Positions 35,549-45,009 are shown, counted from the first letter of the stretch. The stretch is DNA of 64,000 nt from Tropicimonas marinistellae (GCF_001509585.1 NZ_LNCI01000005.1:124001-188000), one strand, 5' to 3'. Program-made: numbers and translations. Notes: generated from the letters alone by a model not told the origin.

Positions 35549-36424
35549 CTAGCCCTGCACGGCCTTGGCGATTTCTGCGGCGAAGTCTTCCTTCTCCACC
35601 TCGATCCCCTCGCCTACTTCCATTCGGACAAACCCGATGATCTCGGCACCGGCGTCCTTGGCGGCAGCCTCGACGGTCACGTCGGGGTTCACAACGAAGG
35701 CCTGACCGAGCAGGGTCACTTCGCTGAGGAATTTCTTCATCCGGCCGATGATCATCTTCTCGATCACGGCTTCGGGCTTGCCGGATTCGCGGGCAATGTC
35801 CATTTGAACCTGGCGTTCGTGCTCGACCACGGCCGGATCGAGGTCGGCCTCAGAGAGCGACGCCGGGCTGGAGGCAGCGATGTGCATCGCAACCTGCTTG
35901 CCAAATGCTTCGTCCCCGCCCTTCAGCGCAACCAGCACACCGATCTTTCCGAGACCGGGTGCGGTGGCGTTGTGGACGTAGGACACGACCGTGTCGCCCT
36001 CGACGGTGGCCATACGGCGCAGCGACATGTTCTCGCCGATCTTGGCGATCTTGTCGGTGATCAGGTCTTCGACCGCCTTGCCGTCGATTTCGGCCGACTT
36101 CAGTGCGTCCACATCGGCGACATTTGCCGCAGCGGCAGCGATAGCGCGTACCATCTCCTGGAATTCGGCATTCTTCGCGACGAAGTCGGTTTCGGAGTTC
36201 ACTTCGACCACGACGCCCTTGCCACCGTCGACGGTAATGCCGACGAGGCCCTCAGCGGCCGTGCGGCCCGATTTCTTGGCGGCCTTCGCAAGCCCCTTGG
36301 TGCGCAGCCAATCAACAGCGGCATCCATGTCGCCGTCGGTTTCGGTCAGCGCCTTCTTGGCGTCCATCATGCCTGCGCCGGTCTTGTCGCGCAGTTCCTT
36401 CACCAGTTTCGCGGTGATCGCCAT
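35549..36424 (-). CDS. tsf: Translation elongation factor Ts
   Basis: A 291-residue guanine-nucleotide exchange factor for EF-Tu. It starts [26 protein letters not shown], the conserved N-terminal UBA-like region, and has the TDFVAKN motif that contacts EF-Tu, followed by the core and coiled-coil region. Length is normal. It follows rpsB on the same strand after a 90-base spacer holding a stable hairpin, and ends at a strong terminator. Confidence 0.97.
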   Translation of the reverse strand: MAITAKLVKELRDKTGAGMMDAKKALTETDGDMDAAVDWLRTKGLAKAAKKSGRTAAEGLVGITVDGGKGVVVEVNSETDFVAKNAEFQEMVRAIAAAAANVADVDALKSAEIDGKAVEDLITDKIAKIGENMSLRRMATVEGDTVVSYVHNATAPGLGKIGVLVALKGGDEAFGKQVAMHIAASSPASLSEADLDPAVVEHERQVQMDIARESGKPEAVIEKMIIGRMKKFLSEVTLLGQAFVVNPDVTVEAAAKDAGAEIIGFVRMEVGEGIEVEKEDFAAEIAKAVQG

Positions 36425-36454
36425 CTTTGGCTCTCCTCGATTGGGGGTCTTGTT

Positions 36455-36476
36455 GCGGCAGGCAATAGCCTGCCGC
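36455..36476 (-). promoter_or_regulatory. Intercistronic hairpin between rpsB and tsf
   Basis: GCGGCAGGC / GCCTGCCGC is a perfect nine-base stem with loop AATA. No T-run follows on the minus strand, so it is more likely an mRNA-processing or stability element, or a partial terminator setting the S2/EF-Ts ratio. Confidence 0.55.
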
Positions 36477-36514
36477 CTATGTCAGTTTGGTGACAGCGCC
36501 AGCTGCGGCCGATG

Positions 36515-37318
36515 TCAGGCCTCTGCCGGGGTCTCTTCGACGGCTTCCGGCGCGGCTTCTGCCGCTCCTTCGAGGGCCTCCTCGACAAGCGCTTCTTCCA
36601 TCTCGCCCACGTCGATGCCGGCAGCGTCCATCTGGGCCGACATGCCGTCCAGCGCTGCACGCGAGATCAGGTCGCAGTAGAGCGCGATGGCGCGTGCGGC
36701 GTCGTCATTGCCGGGGATCACGAAATCCACACCCTCGGGCGAGCAGTTCGTATCGACGACGGCAACCACCGGAATGCCCAGCTTCTTGGCTTCGGCAATG
36801 GCGAGGTCTTCCTTCTTGACGTCGATGACGAAAAGAAGGTCGGGAATGCCGCCCATCTCGCGGATGCCGCCGAGCGAGGCCTGCAATTTGGCCTGATCGC
36901 GCTCCATGTGCAGGCGCTCTTTCTTGGTGAGACCCTCGGCACCCAATGCCATCTGCTCGTCAATCGCGCGCAGACGGTCGATCGACTGGGAGACGGTCTT
37001 CCAGTTGGTCAGCGTGCCGCCAAGCCAGCGGTGGTTCATGTAATACTGCGCGCAGCGTTCGGCGGCGTCGGCAATCGGTTTCTGCGCCTGGCGCTTGGTG
37101 CCGACGAACAGGATGCGCCCGCCCTTGGCGACGGTATCGCGCACTGCCATCAACGCCTGGTCCAGCATCGGGACGGTCTGCGTCAGGTCGAGGATGTGAA
37201 TGCCATTGCGGTCGCCATAGATGTACTCGCCCATGCGGGGGTTCCACCGCTGGGTCTGGTGACCGAAGTGAACGCCAGCTTCAAGCAGCTGACGCAGAGT
37301 GAACTCAGGAAGCGCCAT
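36515..37318 (-). CDS. rpsB: 30S ribosomal protein S2
   Basis: A 267-residue S2 protein. The N-terminus [27 protein letters not shown] is diagnostic, as are [20 protein letters not shown] and [19 protein letters not shown]. The C-terminus carries an acidic Ala/Glu-rich tail common in alphaproteobacteria. ATG 37318 follows AAAGGA and is chosen over an extension to 37357. First gene of the rpsB-tsf unit; divergent from a cupin gene. Confidence 0.97.
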   Translation of the reverse strand: MALPEFTLRQLLEAGVHFGHQTQRWNPRMGEYIYGDRNGIHILDLTQTVPMLDQALMAVRDTVAKGGRILFVGTKRQAQKPIADAAERCAQYYMNHRWLGGTLTNWKTVSQSIDRLRAIDEQMALGAEGLTKKERLHMERDQAKLQASLGGIREMGGIPDLLFVIDVKKEDLAIAEAKKLGIPVVAVVDTNCSPEGVDFVIPGNDDAARAIALYCDLISRAALDGMSAQMDAAGIDVGEMEEALVEEALEGAAEAAPEAVEETPAEA

Positions 37319-37538
37319 ATCGTATCCTTTCCGGTTTCGCGTCCTCGGCGGGGTCATAACGGGCTGTCGCCCAACCGGCGGACCTCATGGGGATGTCTCC
37401 CCCAATTGGCCCAGGCCCCGCCTGTGAAGTGGCGCGCGGATACTCCATCCTGCGGCTGCTGGCAACCCCCTGCCCGGTTTTTCATGCCGTAAACCCGGAC
37501 TGACTGCTATCAGGGTGGAAATGAGAGGAGACTCGCCG

Positions 37539-37886
37539 ATGCCCCTTCCCGACTTCCTTATGGCGCTGCCCGCGCTCGATATACCTTTCGCGCCGGATGT
37601 GGTCGAGGGCCGGGCCATGCAGACCGAGGATGCGCTGCTAGTTTTCTTCGTCTTCCACGCGGACGTGGACCTGCCGCCGCACAGTCATGGCGCTCAATGG
37701 GGCACGCTTTTGCAGGGTGAGGTGGAGATCACAATTGCAGGTGAAACACGTCGCTACGGACCGGGGCAATCCTGGGACATTCCCGCCGGAGCCGTCCATT
37801 CCGCGCGCGTTCGCGCGGGGTCCATCGCGATCGACGCATTTGAGGAACCTGACAGATACCCGTTGTTTGGCCAGACCGCCGTGTGA
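37539..37886 (+). CDS. Cupin-domain protein
   Basis: A 115-residue single-cupin protein. Motif 1 contains the metal-binding histidines in LPPHSHGAQWGTLLQGEVEI and motif 2 reads WDIPAGAVHSARV. The remainder shows the expected beta-strand periodicity. Cupins include dioxygenases, isomerases and ligand sensors, and the function here is unknown. ATG 37539 follows GAGAGGAG; an in-frame ATG at 37521 overlaps that ribosome site. It stands alone, divergent from rpsB. Confidence 0.85.
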   Translation: MPLPDFLMALPALDIPFAPDVVEGRAMQTEDALLVFFVFHADVDLPPHSHGAQWGTLLQGEVEITIAGETRRYGPGQSWDIPAGAVHSARVRAGSIAIDAFEEPDRYPLFGQTAV

Positions 37887-38159
37887 CCCCGAGGAGCGGG
37901 GCGCAGCCCTTGGTCGGTGTTGACCCGCGCGGGTACGGTCTGCGCGAAGGTGGCTGCGGTATCCGGTAAGCCGCTGGCTCAAGCCACGCGAGCCGCGCGC
38001 TTCCGAGTTGGGTGCGATGTGTCCGGTTGTCGATGACTTGACCGTATCGCTGCATATGTAGCGCCGGACACCTGCGTCACGGTGGAAAAACGCCGGGCGT
38101 CCGCGCCCTTGTTCAAACTGGGGCTTGCACCGGCTCGGTGCGCGGGGTCATGTGCGGGC

Positions 38160-39047
38160 ATGGAGACTTCGACGGAAATCCTCTGTATCGGCTCGGTCCT
38201 GTGGGACGTGATCGGACGAACGCCGCGATCCATGGGGATTGGTCATGACGTTCCGGGGCGAATAACGCGCCTGCCGGGCGGCGTGGCCATGAACATCGCC
38301 ATGGCGCTCGTTCGGGAAGGGTTGCAGCCTGCCCTCCTGACGGTTCTCGGAGAAGATGCCGCCGGCCGCGAGTTGGCACAGGCGGCGGCAGGTTTCGGGA
38401 TGGAAATCGACCACATAACCTGGTCCGATACCCTGCCAACGGATCAGTACATGGCGATCGAGGCGGAAAACGGGCTGGTTGCCGCCGTTGCCGACGCGCA
38501 CTCACTGGAGCGGGCGGGAGAGACGATCCTTTCGCCTCTTTCCGACGGCCGGTTGGGCTCGGCGGAGGATCCATTTGCCGGCATCGTTGCACTCGACGGG
38601 AACCTGACTGAGAGCCTTCTCTCAAGAATTGCCGATAGCCCATTGTTCTTGAATGCAGATCTTCGGATTGCGCCTGCCTCTCCCGGCAAGGCGTCGCGAC
38701 TTGTGCCAATTCTGCGCCATCCCCGGGCGACGCTCTACGTGAACCGGATCGAGGCGGGGCTGATCTGCGACGACAAGTTCGCATCGGCAGAGAGTGCCGC
38801 AACCGCGCTCGTATCGCTCGGCGCGCGGCGCGTGCTGGTAACTGACGGCGGCGCGCAAATGGCCGAGGCCAGCGCATCCGGCGTTCTGACCGCGGTCCCG
38901 CCACCCGTGATCGTCACGCGCGTGACCGGCGCGGGCGATACTTTCATGGCGGCGCATATCGCGGCCGAGGCGCGAGGTCTGACAGGCGTCTTTGCCCTCG
39001 AAGCTGCCTTAGGCATAACCGCCGCCTATGTTTCGGAGACAAGCTGA
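38160..39047 (+). CDS. psuK: Pseudouridine kinase (PfkB family)
   Basis: A 295-residue PfkB/ribokinase-family kinase. It has the N-terminal glycine pair motif RLPGGVAMNIAMALVREG and the C-terminal catalytic signature VTRVTGAGDTFMAAH with the base aspartate. Alone it could be any sugar or nucleoside kinase. Its stop is separated by one base from the start of the pseudouridine-5'-phosphate glycosidase gene, so pseudouridine is the likely substrate. The frame is open to 38082, but ATG 38160 gives the standard N-terminus (ILCIGSVLWDVIG). Confidence 0.87.
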   Translation: METSTEILCIGSVLWDVIGRTPRSMGIGHDVPGRITRLPGGVAMNIAMALVREGLQPALLTVLGEDAAGRELAQAAAGFGMEIDHITWSDTLPTDQYMAIEAENGLVAAVADAHSLERAGETILSPLSDGRLGSAEDPFAGIVALDGNLTESLLSRIADSPLFLNADLRIAPASPGKASRLVPILRHPRATLYVNRIEAGLICDDKFASAESAATALVSLGARRVLVTDGGAQMAEASASGVLTAVPPPVIVTRVTGAGDTFMAAHIAAEARGLTGVFALEAALGITAAYVSETS

Positions 39048-39048
39048 C

Positions 39049-39963
39049 ATGACCGTCCCCCTGACCCTTTCGCCGGAAGTCGCCGCCGCATCCGCGGCGG
39101 GAAAGCCCATCGTGGCACTCGAAAGCACGATCATTACCCACGGGATGCCGTGGCCGCAAAACCTGGACACTGCGCAGCGCGTCGAAGCGGCTGTGCGCGA
39201 TGCCGGGGCCGTGCCTGCTACCATTGCGGTTCTGGACGGGACCCTGCACGTGGGCCTATCGCCCGAACGGCTCGAAGCACTGGCTAAGGCCGACGACGTA
39301 TCCAAACTAAGCCGTGCGGACCTTGCCGTGTGCCTCGCAACCGGCGGAACCGGCGCCACGACCGTCGCCGCGACGATGATATCGGCACATCTGGCCGGAA
39401 TCTCCGTCTTTGCGACCGGTGGGATCGGCGGGGTACACAAAGGCGCCGAGCTGAGTTTCGATATCTCTGCCGATCTTCGCGAACTTGCGGAAACGCCCGT
39501 TACGGTGATCGGCGCCGGCGCCAAGGCGATCCTCGACCTTCCCAAGACGCTGGAGGTTCTGGAAACTCAAGGTGTGCCGGTGATTGCCGTCGGTCAGGAC
39601 AACCTGCCCGCCTTCTGGTCTCAGGATTCGGGTCTACCGGCCCCCTTGCGGCTCGACACAGCCGCCGAAATCGCCGCTTCGCATCTCATGCGCCGAAAGC
39701 TGGGGCTTCACGGCGGCCAGTTCGTTGCAAATCCGATCCCGGTAGAGGACGAGATTCCGGCGGCAGAACTCGCCCCGATCATTGCGCGTGCACAGCAGCA
39801 AGCCGATGCACAAGGCATCGCGGCCAAGGCGGTCACGCCGTTCCTGCTGCAACGGATCTTCGAGTTGACCGAAGGACGCTCGCTGGAGGCAAACATCGCA
39901 CTCGTGCTGAATAATGCGCGCCTGGCCGCCGAAATCGCCACCGAAATCGCCGCTCGGCAGTAG
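39049..39963 (+). CDS. psuG: Pseudouridine-5'-phosphate glycosidase
   Basis: A 304-residue enzyme that cleaves pseudouridine 5'-phosphate reversibly to uracil and ribose 5-phosphate. Family motifs are VALESTIITHGMPWPQN, LATGGTGATTVAATM, FATGGIGGVHKGAE and GAKAILDLPKTLEVLE, including the lysine and acidic residues of the active site. The start overlaps the psuK stop region by close juxtaposition (TGACATG). With psuK it forms a short route for recycling pseudouridine from RNA turnover. No dedicated nucleoside transporter is adjacent. Confidence 0.95.
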   Translation: MTVPLTLSPEVAAASAAGKPIVALESTIITHGMPWPQNLDTAQRVEAAVRDAGAVPATIAVLDGTLHVGLSPERLEALAKADDVSKLSRADLAVCLATGGTGATTVAATMISAHLAGISVFATGGIGGVHKGAELSFDISADLRELAETPVTVIGAGAKAILDLPKTLEVLETQGVPVIAVGQDNLPAFWSQDSGLPAPLRLDTAAEIAASHLMRRKLGLHGGQFVANPIPVEDEIPAAELAPIIARAQQQADAQGIAAKAVTPFLLQRIFELTEGRSLEANIALVLNNARLAAEIATEIAARQ

Positions 39964-40049
39964 CGCATTTCTCGTCCCACGCGCCAACATGCTTGCGCGA
40001 CGCCCCCCCGCTACATAGGTAGCTGATCAATCCTTCGGCGCGAAAACAG

Positions 40050-40835
40050 ATGCATCACCTTTCGAACGACGACCCGGGGCGCGACCATCCCCCACACCAC
40101 CCTCGCCGCAAGCCGGGGCTGCTAGCCAATTTGCGCTCTTCGTTTCTGACCGGTCTCGTCGTGATCGCGCCGGTCGGCCTGACCGTCTGGCTGATATGGA
40201 CCGTCGTCGGCTGGGTCGACAGCTTCGTGTTGCCCTTCGTGCCCGATGCCTATCAACCGGAAACCTACTTCAAGCGGTATTTCGGCGAAGACACCACGAT
40301 CAACGTGCGTGGTGTCGGCGTTGTGTTCTTCCTTGTGTTCACGGTCGTGATCGGGTGGATCGCCAAGGGCGTGATCGGCCGCTCGCTCATCGACTGGGCG
40401 GAGGGGTTGGTGGACCGCATGCCGATCGTGCGCTCCATTTACAACGGCGTGAAACAGATCGCCGAAACGGTTTTTGCCCAGACCGAAACGAATTTCGACA
40501 AGGCCTGCTTGATCCAGTACCCGCGACCGGGCCTCTGGGCCATCGCCTTCGTCTCAACCAGCGCCAAGGGAGAGATCGACCGGCAGGTGCCGCACACTGA
40601 ACGGATCATGTCGGTCTTCCTGCCCACGACCCCGAACCCGACGTCCGGCTTCCTGCTCTTCGTACCGGAGGTGGATCTCATCTACCTGGACATGTCGGTG
40701 GAAGATGCCGCCAAACTGGTGATCTCCGCCGGGCTCGTCTATCCAGCGGATCGAACGTCGGACACGCCGCCGACCCCGGGCGGGATCCCGCTGGCGGTGG
40801 AGGCGGAACGACAGCGCGACAAGCTTGACGCCTGA
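40050..40835 (+). CDS. DUF502 membrane protein
   Basis: A 261-residue protein with two N-terminal membrane segments (FLTGLVVIAPVGLTVWLIWTV and GVVFFLVFTVVIGWIAKG), followed by the family motifs RMPIVRSIYNGVKQI and FLPTTPNPTSGFLLFVP. DUF502 proteins are widespread inner-membrane proteins of unknown function. It starts with a histidine/proline-rich cytoplasmic head. It ends 19 bases from the stop of the convergent patatin gene. Confidence 0.88.
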   Translation: MHHLSNDDPGRDHPPHHPRRKPGLLANLRSSFLTGLVVIAPVGLTVWLIWTVVGWVDSFVLPFVPDAYQPETYFKRYFGEDTTINVRGVGVVFFLVFTVVIGWIAKGVIGRSLIDWAEGLVDRMPIVRSIYNGVKQIAETVFAQTETNFDKACLIQYPRPGLWAIAFVSTSAKGEIDRQVPHTERIMSVFLPTTPNPTSGFLLFVPEVDLIYLDMSVEDAAKLVISAGLVYPADRTSDTPPTPGGIPLAVEAERQRDKLDA

Positions 40836-40854
40836 CACCGGGCGAAAGCAACGC

Positions 40855-41898
40855 TCACCCGAACATCGCCTGGAGATCGACGGTTTCACGTTCGTTGAGA
40901 TCGGCTTTGTGGACGGTCAAGAACCGGTCAGCGGCTCCCCTGCCCGCTTCCTTCAGCCGCGACAGGATCACCGGCGAGGGAATGATCTTGGTCGCCACAG
41001 ACAGATCGCGCATGAAATCGTCGTCGGCAATCATGTGTAGCAACGGATTTCGCATCTGGGCTGCGTCCATGATCCCCTGAGCGATCAGGTCGTGTACGAA
41101 CTGGATTGCCCGGAGTTCGCGAAACAGCGATGAGTTGAAGCTGATCTCGTTTACGCGGTTGTGGATGTCGATTGCCGAACGCGGCACCTCCGGACGGCTC
41201 AGGGGATTGATATTCACGATCACGATGTCCGCAGGAAGATCGCGGCGAAACATCGGAAAGAGCGCCGGGTTGCCGGTATATCCACCATCCCAGTAGGCTT
41301 CGATTTGGCCGGTCTTTGGATCGTGGATTTCGACCGCCTTGAATATGGTTGGCAGACAGCCGGACGCCAGGATCGCCTCGGTGCCGATTTCGTCCCCCGA
41401 GAAGACCCGGATCTTGCCGGTCCGCACGTTCGTGGCTGACACGAAAAAGGCCGGGCCGGTATGCGCGCAGACCTTGTCATATTCGAAACGCTCGACCACG
41501 CGCTCCAGCGGGTTGGAATAGAGCACGCCATAATCATAAGGGCTCACCATGCGGCTCGCCATATCCATGAGACCGTAGAGCGGGGACGACTCCACGACCT
41601 GCGCATAGATCTCCGTCGGCGGCGCGAATGGCGCGAACCAATGGGTGAGGCGTAGATCCTGAACGCCGGCCACCTGTTGCCATAGCCAATTCAGGTTCGC
41701 GCGTGCGGCGTCGCGGTCATTGCCCTTGCCGTCTGAAACCAGCCCGGCCTTGAGGGCGGCTCCGTTCAGAGCGCCGGCCGATGTGCCGGAGATCCCGGCA
41801 ATCTCGATCTCCTCGTCTTCCAGCAAACGATCCAGGACGCCCCACGTGAAGGCGCCATGTGCGCCGCCGCCCTGCAAGGCGAGATTAATCCGTTTCAT
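40855..41898 (-). CDS. Patatin-like phospholipase/esterase
   Basis: A 347-residue hydrolase of the patatin family. The oxyanion hole is GGGAHGAF (about residues 10-17), the nucleophile serine is in GTSAGAL (about 40-46) and the second dyad residue is the aspartate of DGGYTGNP. No signal peptide is evident, so it is probably cytoplasmic or membrane-associated. It lies 105 bases after the 3-hydroxybutyrate dehydrogenase gene on the same strand. Phospholipase is the family default; an intracellular polyester or ester hydrolase linked to PHB use is possible from context. Confidence 0.88.
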   Translation of the reverse strand: MKRINLALQGGGAHGAFTWGVLDRLLEDEEIEIAGISGTSAGALNGAALKAGLVSDGKGNDRDAARANLNWLWQQVAGVQDLRLTHWFAPFAPPTEIYAQVVESSPLYGLMDMASRMVSPYDYGVLYSNPLERVVERFEYDKVCAHTGPAFFVSATNVRTGKIRVFSGDEIGTEAILASGCLPTIFKAVEIHDPKTGQIEAYWDGGYTGNPALFPMFRRDLPADIVIVNINPLSRPEVPRSAIDIHNRVNEISFNSSLFRELRAIQFVHDLIAQGIMDAAQMRNPLLHMIADDDFMRDLSVATKIIPSPVILSRLKEAGRGAADRFLTVHKADLNERETVDLQAMFG

Positions 41899-42003
41899 GC
41901 ACCCGTCCCTTCCGGCTCCCCGATGTGTAGAGGCGCGGCGCGTGGCCCGTTTGAGCCACGCCACCGATTGACGCTCACGGTTTTCGAGACTGGATGGCTG
42001 TCT

Positions 42004-42777
42004 CTAGAGGGCCGTCCAGCCGCCATCGATACTGATGGTCGTCCCCGTGATCTGGTCCGCGGCCGACGAGCAGAGGAAAACGCAGGTTCCGCCCATCTGC
42101 TCGACAGTCGCAAATTCCTTCGAGGGCTGGCGTTCCAGCATGACCTTCTTGATCACATCCTCGCGGCTCATGTCGTATTCCTTCATGGTGTCCGGGATCT
42201 GCGCCTCAACCAATGGGGTCAGCACGTAGCCGGGGCAGATCGCGTTTGCGGTTATCGGCTCCTGTGCCGTCTCCAGCGCTACGACCTTCGTCATGCCGAC
42301 AACGCCGTGCTTGGCCGACACGTAAGCTGACTTGAACGGAGAGGCCGTCAAACCGTGGGCGGAGGCGATGTTGATCACCCGGCCCCAACCGGCCGCCCGC
42401 ATCTTGGGCAGAGCGGCAGCCGTGGTATGGAATGCCGAGTTGAGGTTGATCGCGATGATCGCGTCCCACTTCTCTACCGGGAATTCGTCGATTCCGGCGA
42501 CGAACTGGATACCCGCGTTATTGACCAGAATATCGCAGGCGCCCGCCTGCTCGATCAGGTCTCGGCATTCCACGCCCTTGGACATGTCGGCCTTGATGTA
42601 GCGTGCGGTTGTCCCGGTTTCCTTGCTGATCTCGTCAGCAAGTGCGTGGTCTTCATCGCGGTCGGTGAATGAGTTGAGCACCACGTCTGCGCCAGCCTTT
42701 GCCAGCTCCCAGGCAACGCCGAGGCCGATCCCCGAGTTCGAGCCCGTCACAACGGCGGTTTTTCCCTTTAGCGACAT
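42004..42777 (-). CDS. bdhA: 3-hydroxybutyrate dehydrogenase
   Basis: A 257-residue short-chain dehydrogenase oxidising D-3-hydroxybutyrate to acetoacetate with NAD. Motifs are TGSNSGIGLG for cofactor binding, the structural NNAGIQF, the catalytic serine in NIASAHGLTASPFKSAY with the Y-x-x-x-K pair (AYVSAKHG), and the substrate-side ANAICPGYVLTPLVE typical of BdhA. The C-terminus DGGWTAL is standard. It supports use of PHB-derived monomer, linking to phaC at 12403. The patatin gene follows downstream. Confidence 0.93.
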   Translation of the reverse strand: MSLKGKTAVVTGSNSGIGLGVAWELAKAGADVVLNSFTDRDEDHALADEISKETGTTARYIKADMSKGVECRDLIEQAGACDILVNNAGIQFVAGIDEFPVEKWDAIIAINLNSAFHTTAAALPKMRAAGWGRVINIASAHGLTASPFKSAYVSAKHGVVGMTKVVALETAQEPITANAICPGYVLTPLVEAQIPDTMKEYDMSREDVIKKVMLERQPSKEFATVEQMGGTCVFLCSSAADQITGTTISIDGGWTAL

Positions 42778-42952
42778 TCCAGTCTCCCATTGCTTGTCGT
42801 GTGCAGACTATCCGCTGCACTTGCAAAATGAAGACGTGACACGTCGGTTCCGCGACAAGAATGCAGGAAACGCGCATTGCGCGAAGGACTGCGAAGCAAA
42901 TCACGCGATCGCACCGGAATCGGTATTGCCCCGAGACAAGAACTGGTGGAGT

Positions 42953-42980
42953 AAAAAAAACGCCCGCACAAGGCGGGCGT
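42953..42980 (-). terminator. Orphan intrinsic terminator
   Basis: On the minus strand ACGCCCGC-CTTGT-GCGGGCGT is an eight-base perfect stem followed by eight T residues (complement of 42953-42960). Transcription reaching it must come from the right, where no minus-strand gene is recognised; it is also upstream of bdhA on the same strand, so it could be a bdhA leader attenuator. Confidence 0.75.
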
Positions 42981-43105
42981 CAAGTCATTGAGGCAGGTTT
43001 CATACAGGCAAGAAACCTATCGAGCAGTGCCTTAGTTATACGCAATGGAAGCTCAGAGTCCAAGGTAAAAGTTTGAAATTCTTGACTTGCGAGACTACGC
43101 TCCGA
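42980..43105 (-). pseudogene. Possible truncated gene remnant ending at a terminator
   Basis: A minus-strand frame ends QTFTLDSELPLRITKALLDR and then FLACMKPASMT with TGA directly abutting the terminator hairpin. It has protein-like composition and low GC, but no credible start before the opposing gene, so it may be the 3' stump of a lost or foreign gene. No family was recognised. It may equally be a small RNA or chance. Confidence 0.3.
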
Positions 43106-43142
43106 GCCAAATAAACAAGGGCAGAGAGGGATTGTTGCCAAA

Positions 43143-44966
43143 ATGCGACGGGATTTTTTCAGGGCTCTCCGGCCCTTAGCCTTCGGCGCCGTGTTAACGT
43201 CAACGGGGGGATTCGTGAATGCGGAGCCCGCACACGGCATAGCTATGTACGGCGACCCTGCCCTGCCACCGGATTTTGTGTCACTTCCCTATGTGAACCC
43301 GGATGCGCCGAAAGGTGGTCGGATCGTTCTGACCGAGGTCGGTGGGTACGACAGTCTCAATCCGTTTATCCTGAAGGGCAACGCCGTCTACGGTCATCGC
43401 AGCTACGGCTTCGAGAGCCTCATGGGGCGCAACTGGGATGAACCCTTCACGCTTTACGGGCTGCTCGCCGAATCGGTCGAGACCGGGCCGAATCGGGAGT
43501 GGATTGAGTTCACGATACGGCCGGAAGCCCATTTCTCCGATGGCTCGCCCGTGACGGTGGAAGATGTGCTCTGGTCGTTCGAGACCCTCGGCACCCTCGG
43601 CCACCCGCGCTACCGCGGCGCCTGGTCCAAGGTGGAGTCGGCCGAGGCGGTCGGTGAGCGGACTGTGCGCTTCACCTTCAACACCGAGGACCGGGAGTTG
43701 CCACTGATCCTCGGTCTCCGGCCGATCCTGAAAAAGGCCACCTATGACGGGCGCGCGTTCGATGAAAGCTCCCTTGAGCCGCCGGTCGGCTCGGGCCCCT
43801 ACGTGGTCGGCGATTTCGAACCGGGCCGGTATCTCTCCCTCGTGAAGGATCCCGACTGGTGGGGCGCCGACCTGCCGTTCAATCGCGGGCAGCACAATAT
43901 CGGCGAAATCCGCTACGAGTGGTACGGCGACGGTGACGTCGCCTTTGAGGCCTTCCGCGCCGGTGAGGTCTCCTCCTACCGTGAATTGAACCTCTCGAAA
44001 TGGCAGACGGCCTACGATTTCCCCGCCGTGCAATCCGGCGAGATCGTCCTGTCGGAGATCCCCAATGAACGCCCATCGGGCATTCGTGGCTTTGTCATGA
44101 ATAGCCGCCGCGCACCTTTCGACGACTGGCGGGTGCGCGATGCTTTGATTCACGCGTTTAACTTCGAGTTCGTCAATTCGGCCCTGACCGGTGGCGCAGA
44201 ACCGCGGATCACATCCTACTTCTCCAATTCCGAACTCGGCATGACCGAGGGTCCCGCCGACGGCAAGGTACTGGACCTGCTCGAACCCTTTTCCGATGAG
44301 CTGCTACCGGGCGCGCTGGAGGGCTACAGCCTTCCCGCCTCGGACGGTAGCCCGGCCAACCGCCGGAACGTGCGGACCGCCATCGACAGGCTGTCAGAGG
44401 CGGGCTGGACGATCCAGGACGGTACAATGCGGAATGCAGATGGCGAGGCGCTCGAATTCGAGATCCTGCTGCGGTCTGGCGCGTTCTACGGTTTCGATGT
44501 GTCCAGCGTCGCCGAGCTCTACGTGGAACAACTAAAACGTATCGGGGTCAACGCGACGCTCGTCACTGTGGACAACGCCCAGTACAAGGAGCGCACGGAC
44601 GCCTACGACTTCGACATGGCGTTCTACCTGCGCAGTATGTCGCTCAGCCCGGGCAACGAACAGCGGCTCTACTGGGGCAGCGACGGTGTCGAGACACCCG
44701 GCACGCGGAACTGGATGGGGATTTCGAGCCCCGCTGCCGAAGCGATGATCGACGCGATGGTGAATGCCCGCGACAAGGAAGATTTCGTGGCCGCCGTACG
44801 TGCGCTGGACCGGATTCTGACCACCGGGCGCTATGTTGTCCCGATCTGGTTCTCGCCCGTTGGACGCCTGGCGCACCAGGCCTCGCTCAAATTCCCGGAG
44901 GGCAAGACGCAGATCTATGGCGACTGGATCGGATTCCAACCGGACGTCTGGTGGGTCGAGGAGTAA
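43143..44966 (+). CDS. ABC transporter substrate-binding protein (YejA-type peptide binding)
   Basis: A 607-residue family 5 extracellular solute-binding protein with a signal peptide (LRPLAFGAVLTSTGGFVNAEP). Typical features are YVNPDAPKGGRIVLTEVGGYDSLNPFILKG, the DGSPVTVEDVLWSFETL signature and PPVGSGPYVVGDFEPGR. This subgroup includes YejA and binds oligopeptides or microcin-like peptides. No permease or ATPase gene is beside it, so it is an orphan binding protein using a transporter encoded elsewhere. The ribosome site before ATG 43143 is weak. Confidence 0.9.
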   Translation: MRRDFFRALRPLAFGAVLTSTGGFVNAEPAHGIAMYGDPALPPDFVSLPYVNPDAPKGGRIVLTEVGGYDSLNPFILKGNAVYGHRSYGFESLMGRNWDEPFTLYGLLAESVETGPNREWIEFTIRPEAHFSDGSPVTVEDVLWSFETLGTLGHPRYRGAWSKVESAEAVGERTVRFTFNTEDRELPLILGLRPILKKATYDGRAFDESSLEPPVGSGPYVVGDFEPGRYLSLVKDPDWWGADLPFNRGQHNIGEIRYEWYGDGDVAFEAFRAGEVSSYRELNLSKWQTAYDFPAVQSGEIVLSEIPNERPSGIRGFVMNSRRAPFDDWRVRDALIHAFNFEFVNSALTGGAEPRITSYFSNSELGMTEGPADGKVLDLLEPFSDELLPGALEGYSLPASDGSPANRRNVRTAIDRLSEAGWTIQDGTMRNADGEALEFEILLRSGAFYGFDVSSVAELYVEQLKRIGVNATLVTVDNAQYKERTDAYDFDMAFYLRSMSLSPGNEQRLYWGSDGVETPGTRNWMGISSPAAEAMIDAMVNARDKEDFVAAVRALDRILTTGRYVVPIWFSPVGRLAHQASLKFPEGKTQIYGDWIGFQPDVWWVEE

Positions 44967-45009
44967 GCACGGCAGCGCGTTGCCCCGCGAGGGGACGACC
45001 GCGCCCGTC

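Larger units (their letters stand above)
42778..43142. other. Intergenic region with low-GC segment
   Basis: A 365-base spacer between bdhA (minus) and the YejA-type gene (plus). Bases about 42985-43110 are much lower in GC than the surroundings and read on the minus strand into a terminator at 42953-42980. For the plus-strand gene, TTGAAA (43073) and TACGCT (43096) are a possible promoter at 17-base spacing. Confidence 0.45.

Noticed and set aside
35313-35552. 79-residue plus-strand frame after luxR
   Set aside because: It runs through the hairpin and the tsf terminator, has no ribosome site and no protein-like pattern.
37319-37538. Possible autoregulatory RNA leader of rpsB
   Set aside because: Small inverted repeats exist, but none matches a leader structure I can recognise, so no call was made.
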